60,184 bases of DNA from Brachyspira sp. (GTDB taxonomy: Bacteria > Spirochaetota > Brachyspiria > Brachyspirales > Brachyspiraceae). Position numbers and translations under genes: made by a program. This document shows, in pieces, positions 44,758 through 52,809 of this stretch. The stretch is from assembly GCF_029258575.1 (NCBI RefSeq), contig NZ_JARHYI010000117.1:1-60184 (forward strand), written 5' to 3'. Each line of letters starts with the position of its first letter. The stretch's first letter is position 1. The notes below the pieces were generated by a model. It saw only the letters and a list, made by a program, of their open reading frames with translations. It was not told the origin of the DNA and searched no databases.

Positions 44758-46560
44758 TTATTGAGCAGCTTCATTAGTATTGTTGTTATTATTATTTTGC
44801 TGCTGATTTTTCAATATTATAGCTTCATCATAAGTTATATATTGCATATTAGGATCATAAGTACCAGCTCTTTCTTCACCATTCATACTAGGTATAGTTA
44901 ATACCTGTCCTGGTAATATTAAATCTGGATTATTAGGGTCTCTTAATACATTTCTGTTAGCCTGATATAATCTATACCATTGAATAGGATTATTATATAT
45001 GAATGAATATCCAGCTATTCTCCATAAAGCATCTGTTAAAGGAGTTCTTTGTACAACTGTGTAATACATAGGAAGTACAGTAACTTTACCTTGAGTATTA
45101 ACAGTTTGACCAGTAGTAGCATCTATAATCTGACCTGTTTCATTATTATTTTCAGTTTCTATTAAATCTCCATCTCCAGGTCTTTTAGGTCCCATTTCAT
45201 ATATAGCATTCATAGTCTTATTAGCTTCTTCTAATTTTTGTTTTGCTAAAGTATTATCATTATTATTTAAAGCATCTTCAGCATCTTTAATTATTTGAGA
45301 AAGATTTTTATCTTCATCACTGTCTGGAATTATATATCCTTCATCTTTTAATTGCTGATATCTAGCTTTAAGATCATCTAATTGTTTTTGATTTTCTTCT
45401 CTATCTATAGTACTATTAGCATTATTAAGTAAATCATCCATAGCTTTAGAAGCTTCTAACGCTTTTTGACTTGCAGTAGTAGGATCAGTTTCTACTACAT
45501 TGTTAGCATCAGCTAAAAGGGTAGATATATTTTTATCTGTTTCATCACCTTTTGTTATAGTGTTATCGTTTACAAGATTATTATATTTTTCCTGAGCATT
45601 AGCTATATCTTGTTTAGCTTTAGCTATAGAATCATTTTTTTCTTTATCAAGAGATTCCTGTTCAGCTTTTAATCTAGCTTCCTCCTCAGCCTTTCTTTTA
45701 GCCTCAGCTTCTGCCTTAGCCTTTGCTTCAGCTTCTGCTTTAGCCTTTGCTTCAGCTTCTGCTTTAGCCTTTGCTTCAGCGGCAGCTTTAGCCTTTGCTT
45801 CAGCTTCTGCCTTAGCTTTAGCAGCCGCAGCAGCTTTCTCAGCCGCAGCCTTAGCGTCAGCCTCCGCTTTAGTTATTCCAGCAAGAGCCGCAGCAACATT
45901 CTGCTGTACACTAGCAAAGTTATCAGTTTGTAAAGCCTCATCAGCTTTAGTTAAAGCACCAGAAACAGCTTTATCATTATTATCACCTGCTTTTATGCTT
46001 TTACCCAAAGCGGCATTGTATTTTCCTCTAGCATCAGCTATAGCTTTAGATGCAGTATCTCTTTCTCTTCCTAAATATCCTTCTTTAACTGTATTAGCAG
46101 AAGCTAATGCATTATCAAAATACTGTAAAACAGTAGTAAAAGTGTTTGAAGCAGTATTAAACTCTTCATCATTTTGAGCAACTGTATCAGGAGAAGGTAT
46201 ACTTCCTATATTAGAATTTCCTTCTTCAAAGTATTTTACAGCCTCTTCATATTGAGTTTTAAATTGATTATCGCTTGCAGCACCCATTTGATTTATTTCA
46301 TTGATAGCATTATTAGCTTCATTTTTTGTTTTATTTATTCTAGCGTTCATAAGTCTGTAGAATAAAGCCATAGAAGCTTTGTCTATACTTGCAGATGCTT
46401 CCTGAGATTTATCATAAGACTGTTGATACTGACCTTCATTTTGCAGAGTATTTGCTTCTTCTGTTATTCTTGCTGCATCCTCATAAGTTTGAGCAGGCAA
46501 GATAGACCATGTAAAAGATAATAAAGCTATAGTAGCTATTATTTTTTTTATTTTCATCAT
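44758..46560 (-). CDS. Secreted LysM-domain protein with Ala/Lys/Glu repeat
   Basis: The 600-residue protein has a signal peptide (residues 5-23), then helical tetratricopeptide-like segments. A TolA-like stretch of repeated AEAKAKAE units (about 235-295) and further charged helices follow. It ends with a C-terminal LysM-type domain (about 495-575: ALWRIAGYSFIYNNP, LYQANRNVLRDPNNPDLILPGQ). It should bind peptidoglycan and reach across the periplasm through the helical rod. The second ATG (46557) sits better after AAGGAG and may be the real start. It lies 14 bases after the lipoprotein gene upstream in a two-gene operon. Confidence 0.8.
   Translation of the reverse strand: MMKIKKIIATIALLSFTWSILPAQTYEDAARITEEANTLQNEGQYQQSYDKSQEASASIDKASMALFYRLMNARINKTKNEANNAINEINQMGAASDNQFKTQYEEAVKYFEEGNSNIGSIPSPDTVAQNDEEFNTASNTFTTVLQYFDNALASANTVKEGYLGRERDTASKAIADARGKYNAALGKSIKAGDNNDKAVSGALTKADEALQTDNFASVQQNVAAALAGITKAEADAKAAAEKAAAAAKAKAEAEAKAKAAAEAKAKAEAEAKAKAEAEAKAKAEAEAKRKAEEEARLKAEQESLDKEKNDSIAKAKQDIANAQEKYNNLVNDNTITKGDETDKNISTLLADANNVVETDPTTASQKALEASKAMDDLLNNANSTIDREENQKQLDDLKARYQQLKDEGYIIPDSDEDKNLSQIIKDAEDALNNNDNTLAKQKLEEANKTMNAIYEMGPKRPGDGDLIETENNNETGQIIDATTGQTVNTQGKVTVLPMYYTVVQRTPLTDALWRIAGYSFIYNNPIQWYRLYQANRNVLRDPNNPDLILPGQVLTIPSMNGEERAGTYDPNMQYITYDEAIILKNQQQNNNNNNTNEAAQ
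45695..45860 (-). repeat. In-gene repeat coding for AEAKAKAE units
   Basis: A 24-base unit coding for alternating Ala, Glu and Lys is repeated with small changes inside the LysM gene, giving several copies of AEAEAKAK-type octamers. It should form a long single helix. Such repeats can expand or contract between strains. Confidence 0.7.
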
Positions 46561-46574
46561 TTACTCCTTAAATA

Positions 46575-47195
46575 TTAATTCTGTTCCTGTTCGAAGACTT
46601 CTATTTCCTGCATCATCTTTTCCAATTGTGCCAGACGCTCTTTTACCAATTTCAAAGCTTCGTCACTTCTATCAAATTGCTCTTTAGTTTTATTGTATAA
46701 ATCTGTATAAGCAACTTTAGCTTGATAAAGTTTATCAACCATAACTCTATAATCTTTAGTTTCAGCTGTATACATTGCATTAGCTTCCTGATATACAGTA
46801 TCAGCCTTAGCGAATTCATCGCCATACATTACACCAGCTTTGATATCAATAGCATTAGTTGCACTTTCATCTGTTTGTTTTTTTAGTATTTCAGAATATG
46901 GTGGCAGACCTTTATCTAAAACCACATTATAATTAGTTTCAGCTGTTAATAATAATTCTTTAGCTTTTGCAGCCTCATCTTTGTTTTCTTCTTTCATTAT
47001 AACATCGGCTTCAGCATATCCTTTCTCAGCTATGTCAAAATCTTCTGGAGCGAATGTTTTTATCTCCGAATATTTGTTTACTACTGTATCTCTTAAAGCA
47101 GTTACTCTCTCATATTCTTTAACGGGTAAACCTCCGCAGGAAATGAGCATAAAAGCTATTAGAGTAATGAAACCTATTTGTATCTTCAATTTCAT
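46575..47195 (-). CDS. Helical lipoprotein (DUF4398-like)
   Basis: The 206-residue protein has a lipobox (FMLISC, Cys at about residue 20) followed by long charged helices, for example VNKYSEIKTFAPEDFDIAEKGYAEAD in part (FAPEDFDIAEKGYAEAD). This is the DUF4398-type pattern met in spirochaetal lipoproteins, and the C-terminus is a coiled coil (LVKERLAQLEKMM). GGGAGG precedes the ATG. It is upstream of and operonic with the LysM protein, so the two probably act together in the periplasm. Confidence 0.7.
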   Translation of the reverse strand: MKLKIQIGFITLIAFMLISCGGLPVKEYERVTALRDTVVNKYSEIKTFAPEDFDIAEKGYAEADVIMKEENKDEAAKAKELLLTAETNYNVVLDKGLPPYSEILKKQTDESATNAIDIKAGVMYGDEFAKADTVYQEANAMYTAETKDYRVMVDKLYQAKVAYTDLYNKTKEQFDRSDEALKLVKERLAQLEKMMQEIEVFEQEQN

Positions 47196-47400
47196 AATCA
47201 GTTTGATCCTCCCAATCTTTATAAAATATATTTTATGGCTTTTAAATTAATAAAACCATAATTATCAAAATAAGAAAAAAATATAATTGTATTTTATAAC
47301 AAAAAAAAATAAATTATGTTAACTATATTATTATTAACGGTATAAAAGTCAAGAACATTCGTAGTTTTTTTGTTTTTTATGTACTTATAAATAAAATAAA

Positions 47401-47431
47401 AAAGGGACTTACAATCAGTTAGTCCCTTTTT
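47401..47431. terminator. Terminator of the glutamate synthase-type gene
   Basis: The arms aaagggact (47401-47409) and agtcccttt (47421-47429) pair perfectly, with A- and T-runs outside both arms, so the hairpin works in either direction. It lies 24 bases past the gltA stop. Confidence 0.85.
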
Positions 47432-47454
47432 AATATCAAAATTAATAAATAAAA

Positions 47455-48855
47455 TTATTTATTAGATAAATATTTATCTATACCTGCAGCAGCTTTTTTA
47501 CCGTCACCTATAGCTAAAATAACGGTAGCAGCACCTCTTGCAGCATCTCCTCCTGCAAATACTCCCTCTATAGAAGTAGCACAAGTTTCTTCATCTATTT
47601 CATAAGTACCTTTTCTAGTTGTTTTTAACTCTTTTACTTTTCTAGCTATAAGAGGATTTGGAGTAGTACCTATTGCTATAACTACAGCATCAACTTCTAT
47701 ATCCTCTGTTTGTCCTTCAACTGGAACGGTTTTTCTTCTTCCATCAGGATCAGGCTCTCCTAATTCCATAACTTGAGTTCTAATAGCCACAACATTATCA
47801 TTTTCATCTCCAAGTATCTCTAAAGGAGATCTTAAGAATCTAAATTCTACACCTTCTTCAACAGCATGGTGAATTTCTTCCAATCTTGCTGGAAGTTCTT
47901 TTTCAGTTCTTCTATATATTATATATACTTTTTCAGCACCTAATCTCACAGCAGTTCTGCATGCATCCATAGCCACATTACCACCACCTAATACAGCAAC
48001 TTTTTTATGTTTTATTACAGGAGTATCTACTTCAGGGAATTTATAAGCACCCATTAAATTAACTCTTGTTAAATATTCGTTAGCAGAATATACGCCACAG
48101 AAATGTTCTCCAGGTACATTTAAGAATACAGGAAGTCCTGCACCTGTTCCTAAAAATACTGCATCATATTCCTTTCTTAATTCTTGAAAATCTAAAGATA
48201 TTCCTGCAACTTCATTTATTTTAAATTTTACGCCGTCTTTTTTAAGGTTTTCTACTTCATGGGCTACTAATTCTTTAGGCAAGCGGAATTCAGGTATTCC
48301 ATACATTAAAACGCCACCTATTGTATGTAAAGCCTCCAATACTGTAACATCATAACCTAATTTTATTAAATCTCCTGCACATGCTAATCCTGCAGGACCA
48401 GCACCTACTATGCACACTTTCTTACCATTTTTTTCTACCTGTAATTTTTCATGTTTAGCATGTTTTCTTTCATAGTCAGCAACAAACATTTCTAATTTAC
48501 CTATAGCAACAGGTTCAAATTTTTTACCAACTACACATCTCTCTTCACATTGCTCTTCTTGAGGACATACTCTGCCGCAAGCAGCTGGTAATGCATTAGT
48601 TTCTTTAATTTTTTTAGCTGCTTCTAAAAATTTCTTTTCTGCTATAAGACCTATAAATTCAGGTATCTTTACTTTAGCAGGACATCCATCCATACAATGC
48701 GGTTTCTTACAATCCAAACATCTTAAAGCTTCTTGATATGCCTGTTCTTCTGTATATCCTAGAGGAACCTCTTTGAAATCTTTTCTTCTTTCTTCTGCAC
48801 TTCTTGTAGGCATTTCTTGTCTAGGTATTTCACCTAATTTTGATCTTTGTGGCAT
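47455..48855 (-). CDS. gltA: NADPH-dependent glutamate synthase-type small subunit
   Basis: The 466-residue protein has the N-terminal dual-cluster domain with Cys motifs (CLDCKKPHCMDGCPAK and CGRVCPQEEQCEERC). Two Rossmann folds follow: VCIVGAGPAGLACAGDL for FAD and VAVLGGGNVAMDACRTA for NAD(P)H. It ends with GVFAGGDAARGAATVI. This is the homotetrameric GltA type; paralogues serve as NfnB in electron bifurcation or as sulfide dehydrogenases, and no partner gene here settles which. AGGAG precedes the ATG. It is transcribed alone. Confidence 0.85.
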   Translation of the reverse strand: MPQRSKLGEIPRQEMPTRSAEERRKDFKEVPLGYTEEQAYQEALRCLDCKKPHCMDGCPAKVKIPEFIGLIAEKKFLEAAKKIKETNALPAACGRVCPQEEQCEERCVVGKKFEPVAIGKLEMFVADYERKHAKHEKLQVEKNGKKVCIVGAGPAGLACAGDLIKLGYDVTVLEALHTIGGVLMYGIPEFRLPKELVAHEVENLKKDGVKFKINEVAGISLDFQELRKEYDAVFLGTGAGLPVFLNVPGEHFCGVYSANEYLTRVNLMGAYKFPEVDTPVIKHKKVAVLGGGNVAMDACRTAVRLGAEKVYIIYRRTEKELPARLEEIHHAVEEGVEFRFLRSPLEILGDENDNVVAIRTQVMELGEPDPDGRRKTVPVEGQTEDIEVDAVVIAIGTTPNPLIARKVKELKTTRKGTYEIDEETCATSIEGVFAGGDAARGAATVILAIGDGKKAAAGIDKYLSNK

Positions 48856-48984
48856 ATATATCTCCTATTTATTTCAGGTATTTTAATATAATTAATAGTG
48901 TATAAATTATACTATAATTCTAAATATAATCAAGGCAATTATTATGTTTAAATGTAAAAATCTTATTATTAATTTAAATAACTA

Positions 48985-49013
48985 TTGACTATAATCGTTT
49001 TTTATAATATAAT
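48985..49013 (+). promoter_or_regulatory. Promoter of rpmB
   Basis: TTGACT (48985-48990) and TATAAT (49008-49013) are 17 bases apart, just before the leader of rpmB. A second overlapping TATAAT starts five bases earlier. This is a near-consensus housekeeping promoter. Confidence 0.75.
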
Positions 49014-49066
49014 TACGAGAATAGTTAGGTAAAAAAAATTATTATCATTTTTATCGGAGGAAAATA

Positions 49067-49258
49067 ATGGCAAGAGTATGTGAAATATGCGGAAAAGGTA
49101 AACAAAACGGTCATAGTGTGAGTCACTCTAATATAAAAACTAAACGTTCTTTTAATGCTAATTTACAAAGCGTGAGAATAGAAGTAAACGGTGCAGTAAA
49201 AAAGGCATTAGTTTGTACTAAATGCATCAAAGGCAATAAAATATCTAAAGCTAAATAA
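49067..49258 (+). CDS. rpmB: Ribosomal protein bL28
   Basis: The 63-residue basic protein matches bL28 ([20 protein letters not shown], then SNIKTKRSF and LQSVRI). It keeps both Cys pairs (CEIC and CTKC) that bind zinc in the C+ form. It is a large-subunit protein. GGAGG precedes the ATG. It is 28 bases before the ispH fusion gene and shares its promoter. Confidence 0.95.
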   Translation: MARVCEICGKGKQNGHSVSHSNIKTKRSFNANLQSVRIEVNGAVKKALVCTKCIKGNKISKAK

Positions 49259-49285
49259 TAAAGGTTTTTTAAATTTCAGAATATA

Positions 49286-51031
49286 ATGAATGTTGATATA
49301 GGTAAATTTGCTGGATTTTGTGACGGTGTTAAATATGCCGTTGAAAATACTTTTTCTCAAGCTGCTAAAAATGACAGTGAAATATATATAGATGGACATT
49401 TAATTCATAATCCTCAAACTCTTAATATGTTGGAAAATATTGGTGTAAAAACATATGAAGATGATGAGGATATGTCTGTTTTGGATAATAAAACTGTTAT
49501 TGTAAGAGCTCATGGTATATCTCCAAAAAGAAGGGATGCTCTTTCTTCTCATGCCAAAAAAATAGTGAATCTTACCTGTAAATATGTAGCTAAAATTCAA
49601 GGTCTTGTAAAAAAACATAGTTCTTTAGGATATAGAATCATAGTGATAGGAAATCCAATGCATCCTGAAATAATAGGGGTTTGCGGATATGCTGATGATG
49701 TTTATGTTGTATATAAAGATGAAGATTTAAATGAACTTCCTGATGATTCTAAAAAAACTTTAATAGTAGCTCAAACCACATTACAAAAGTCTGTTTTTGA
49801 TAAATTTGTAAATCAAATAAAAGATAAATATAAAGATACTGAAATAATAATTAAAAATACTATTTGTATAGCTACTGAACAAAGACAAAATGAAATATTA
49901 GATATTGCTAAAAGAAATGATGTTGTTCTTGTTATAGGAGGCTCTGAAAGTTCTAATACAAGAAATTTATATAATATTGCCTCTGCCATTAAACCAGCTT
50001 TTTATGTTGAATATAAAGAAGATTTAGAAAATATAGATTTATCGAATTATAAAAATATTGGAATTATGGCTGGTGCTTCCACTCCTGATTGGCTGATAGA
50101 GGATGTAGCACAGACTATAAAGGATAAATATGCAAGTAATATAACTAGAATCTTTTCAAAAATATTCGATTTTCTTAATTATGGTTATATTTTCTTTTCT
50201 GTAGGTGCTTTTTTAATGTCATATGCCATATATGATATATTATCACAGCCTTTTCAGTATAAAATTGGTATTATAACTGCATTATATTATTTGTATATGA
50301 GTTTGGGAAATGGATACAGTAATTATACTATTAGAATAAGTGATTATAGAAGATATTTATTCTATCAAACTAATAAAATATTTTTTATTTCATTGATGGT
50401 GGTAAGTGCTTTATTGATGTTTTATTTTGCTTATAAGGTTGATATTGGTATATTAATGCTTTCTATACTATCAAGTTTACTTGGGGTAGGGTATAATATT
50501 AGCTTTGAAAATAAATCTAGATTTGAATCTTCATTTTTCTTTAGATTGTTTAAAAAGCTTATACCATTCAAAGCAATAGTGATATCAGTTGCAGTTGTTG
50601 TATTGTTAAATGGTTCTATATTTATTATGCATAGAGATATATTCAGCAGAAATCCGTTTTTATATTTATTTTCTACTAGCATAGTATTTTTGTTCATGTT
50701 TATAAGACAAGCTTTGATAGAAATAAAATTTTCTCAAAGTGATAAAATAGCAGGGGCAGTAACTTTGACAACATATATAGATTCTCATAAATTAGCTATT
50801 ATTACAGGTATAATACCCATTATATTGGCTTTATTTATGGTAGTTGGTATTATTATAGATAAGTTTTATTTAGAAATCGATAAATTAAAATATTTTGTTC
50901 CTATTATATACAGTAGCATTATATCATTTGTTGTTATGAAGAAGAAAATAATAACTAGCAGACATTTGTTTTCAATTTTAATAGATTCTCCTCTTTATGT
51001 ATTATTTTTAGCGGCATTAATTAATATTTAA
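49286..51031 (+). CDS. ispH: IspH fused to a nine-helix UbiA-like membrane domain
   Basis: Residues 1-285 are a full IspH (4-hydroxy-3-methylbut-2-enyl diphosphate reductase). Cluster ligands are C12, C98 and C194; substrate residues are H41, H76, H126 and E128 (HPE), T164/T165, S222/N224 and S265. It makes IPP and DMAPP in the MEP pathway. Residues 295-581 contain about nine transmembrane helices. Two segments fall where UbiA prenyltransferases carry their Asp-rich motifs: NGYSNYTIRISD (342-353), and RQALIEIKFSQSDKIAGAVTL (474-494), here abbreviated as QSDKIAGAVTL. Several Asp are replaced, so catalysis is uncertain. Free-standing IspH is about 300 residues, so this is a true fusion. Confidence 0.88.
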   Translation: MNVDIGKFAGFCDGVKYAVENTFSQAAKNDSEIYIDGHLIHNPQTLNMLENIGVKTYEDDEDMSVLDNKTVIVRAHGISPKRRDALSSHAKKIVNLTCKYVAKIQGLVKKHSSLGYRIIVIGNPMHPEIIGVCGYADDVYVVYKDEDLNELPDDSKKTLIVAQTTLQKSVFDKFVNQIKDKYKDTEIIIKNTICIATEQRQNEILDIAKRNDVVLVIGGSESSNTRNLYNIASAIKPAFYVEYKEDLENIDLSNYKNIGIMAGASTPDWLIEDVAQTIKDKYASNITRIFSKIFDFLNYGYIFFSVGAFLMSYAIYDILSQPFQYKIGIITALYYLYMSLGNGYSNYTIRISDYRRYLFYQTNKIFFISLMVVSALLMFYFAYKVDIGILMLSILSSLLGVGYNISFENKSRFESSFFFRLFKKLIPFKAIVISVAVVVLLNGSIFIMHRDIFSRNPFLYLFSTSIVFLFMFIRQALIEIKFSQSDKIAGAVTLTTYIDSHKLAIITGIIPIILALFMVVGIIIDKFYLEIDKLKYFVPIIYSSIISFVVMKKKIITSRHLFSILIDSPLYVLFLAALINI

Positions 51032-51108
51032 TTTATAGAGTCCAAAAATTACAAAAACAGAAAAATTCAAATATTATATGCCTTATTAATTAACACCGCT
51101 TAATATCA

Positions 51109-51912
51109 TTAATTTTTTTTCATAAATAATGAAGAAGATGAACCAGCAAGATGATGTCTTCTTAAATCTATAAGTTCGAATATTGTAGCAGAAGATAAAC
51201 TTTCTCTTAAAGCTTTAGGAGATTTTAGTAATTTAATAATCTCTTCATTAACCATCCATTCTTCATCATAAACATTACTCATAGAATCTCTAGGTGCATA
51301 AATCATATTACTTCTAGCCAATACTATAAATCTATTATTTTCATCATAATATCCTAATTCACCTATAAAGTAAGCATGAGGCATAGCTAGATTAACATAT
51401 CTATCACCATAAATGTAATTTACTTCTATTTCTTTATGGATTTCGCCGTTAGTTATATCATAACCAAATACATGGAATATTCTAACTGATATTCTTTTTC
51501 CTTTTAAAGAGTGGTAATTTATATCATCATCAGATATATCCCAATAGAAAAAACACCATTCAGGATCACGCATCATCAGTACTAATTTAGTTTCATTGTA
51601 TCTATCAGGTAATTCTCTGACTATATCTACTTCATCAGGTATATATTTAGGCTCTTGTACTTCTTCTATTTCTTCTACTTTTTCTACATCTTTAACTTCT
51701 TTTTCAACTTTTTTCTTTGATGATACTTTTTTAGTTGTAGTTTTTTTAGCAGTAGTTGAAGTTGTTTTTTTACCAGCTGCAGATTTTACTGAAGCTTTTT
51801 TGGTTGTACTGCTTGATTTTTCTTCTACATCTTTTTTATCAGCTGCAGATTTTTTAGCGGGGGTTTTTTTAGTGCTTTTTTCAGCTGCTTTTTCTGTTTT
51901 TTTAGTAGCCAT
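51109..51912 (-). CDS. DUF4912 protein with Lys/Thr/Ala-rich N-terminus
   Basis: The product of about 267 residues starts MATKKTEKAAEKS and has a highly basic, low-complexity N-terminus (residues 1-75) like histone H1-like tails. A DUF4912 domain follows (about 100-260) with ELPDRYNETKLVLMMRDPEW, the family marker LPxxYxxxxLVLMxRDPxW, and FFYWDIS. The function is unknown; the tail may bind nucleic acid. I place the start at 51912 because GGAG lies seven bases before it, not at the ATG ten codons earlier. Confidence 0.75.
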   Translation of the reverse strand: MATKKTEKAAEKSTKKTPAKKSAADKKDVEEKSSSTTKKASVKSAAGKKTTSTTAKKTTTKKVSSKKKVEKEVKDVEKVEEIEEVQEPKYIPDEVDIVRELPDRYNETKLVLMMRDPEWCFFYWDISDDDINYHSLKGKRISVRIFHVFGYDITNGEIHKEIEVNYIYGDRYVNLAMPHAYFIGELGYYDENNRFIVLARSNMIYAPRDSMSNVYDEEWMVNEEIIKLLKSPKALRESLSSATIFELIDLRRHHLAGSSSSLFMKKN

Positions 51913-52096
51913 TAAATATCTCCATAAACTTATATTTTTCAAAAAATATTATAGAATAAATACTTTTATTGTCAACAATTAAATTTAGTTTTTTACTTTT
52001 TTAGTTTTACTAGATTTTAATTATGACGATAATAAATAAGATTGAAAAAATTTTATATATTATGTATATTTATTTTTATATGATATAGGAGATAAA

Positions 52097-52633
52097 ATGA
52101 AATTAAAGATTAGTATATTTTTATTGTTTATTTTTCATATATTAGCATTTTCTCAAGAATCCTTATCAATACCTGTTACTCCTAGTAAGGATCAGGAATT
52201 GGATAAAATTGTAGGTTATGCTAGAACATTATCCGAATTTGATGGCAGTATAAATGCATATACAAAATTAAAAGCATATTTAAATGTTTTGGACTCTAAA
52301 GGAATGGCAGCTTTGAAATCACATCCTTCATATCCTATACTTGGAGATGTATATATGTATGGTGCTGTTTATCTTTCTAAAGAGTATAAAGAAGATAAAA
52401 TAATTGAATTTTATAAAAAAGCTTTAGAATTAAGGGCAGATCCGAATTCTAATTATAGACTTGCAACAATATACAAAAAAAGATTTGATGAATCTGTAAA
52501 GAAAAATGATACTCAAAAAGAAAAAGAATATGGTAAAAAAGTATATGAGCATTTAAATACATATATGATATTATCAGGAAATAAATCAGCAAAATATAAA
52601 GAAATTCTTCAATATTTTAGTGCATATAAATAA
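52097..52633 (+). CDS. Secreted helical (TPR-like) protein
   Basis: The 178-residue protein has a signal peptide (MKLKISIFLLFIFHILAFS) and a helical body with TPR-like spacing, for example LGDVYMYGAVYLSKEYKE and FYKKALELRADPNSNYRLA. The family is unknown. It is probably periplasmic and could bind a partner. AGGAG precedes the ATG. A tRNA gene with its own promoter follows. Confidence 0.65.
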   Translation: MKLKISIFLLFIFHILAFSQESLSIPVTPSKDQELDKIVGYARTLSEFDGSINAYTKLKAYLNVLDSKGMAALKSHPSYPILGDVYMYGAVYLSKEYKEDKIIEFYKKALELRADPNSNYRLATIYKKRFDESVKKNDTQKEKEYGKKVYEHLNTYMILSGNKSAKYKEILQYFSAYK

Positions 52634-52650
52634 AAAATTATGTTTTAGTA

Positions 52651-52678
52651 TTGACATTTTTTTTTATTATGCTATAAT
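52651..52678 (+). promoter_or_regulatory. Promoter of the tRNA-Asn gene
   Basis: TTGACA (52651-52656) and TATAAT (52673-52678), both exact consensus boxes, are spaced by 16 bases and end 20 bases before the tRNA. It is the best consensus promoter in the window. Confidence 0.85.
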
Positions 52679-52697
52679 GCTGAAATATTAAAAATAA

Positions 52698-52770
52698 TCC
52701 GAGATAGCTCAGTCGGTAGAGCAGGTGACTGTTAATCACCGGGTCGCAGGTTCGAGCCCTGTTCTCGGAG
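52698..52770 (+). tRNA. tRNA-Asn (anticodon GTT)
   Basis: The 73-base cloverleaf is clear. The acceptor arms TCCGAGA and TCTCGGA pair, the D arm GCTC/GAGC encloses AGTCGGTA, the anticodon arm GGTGA/TCACC encloses CTGTTAA with anticodon GTT, and the T arm GCAGG/CCTGT encloses TTCGAGC. The discriminator is G, and the CCA end is not encoded. Confidence 0.96.
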
Positions 52771-52777
52771 CATATTG

Positions 52778-52804
52778 AAGCTCCCATTTCAGGGAGTTTT
52801 TTTA
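52778..52804 (+). terminator. Terminator of tRNA-Asn
   Basis: The arms ctccc (52781-52785) and gggag (52792-52796) pair around a 6-base loop, and flanking A and T residues extend the stem and give a T-run. It lies eight bases after the tRNA. Confidence 0.75.
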
Positions 52805-52809
52805 TTATT

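Noticed and set aside
51596-51982. A plus-strand frame over the DUF4912 gene
   Set aside because: It mirrors the basic low-complexity tail of the DUF4912 protein and has no start signals.
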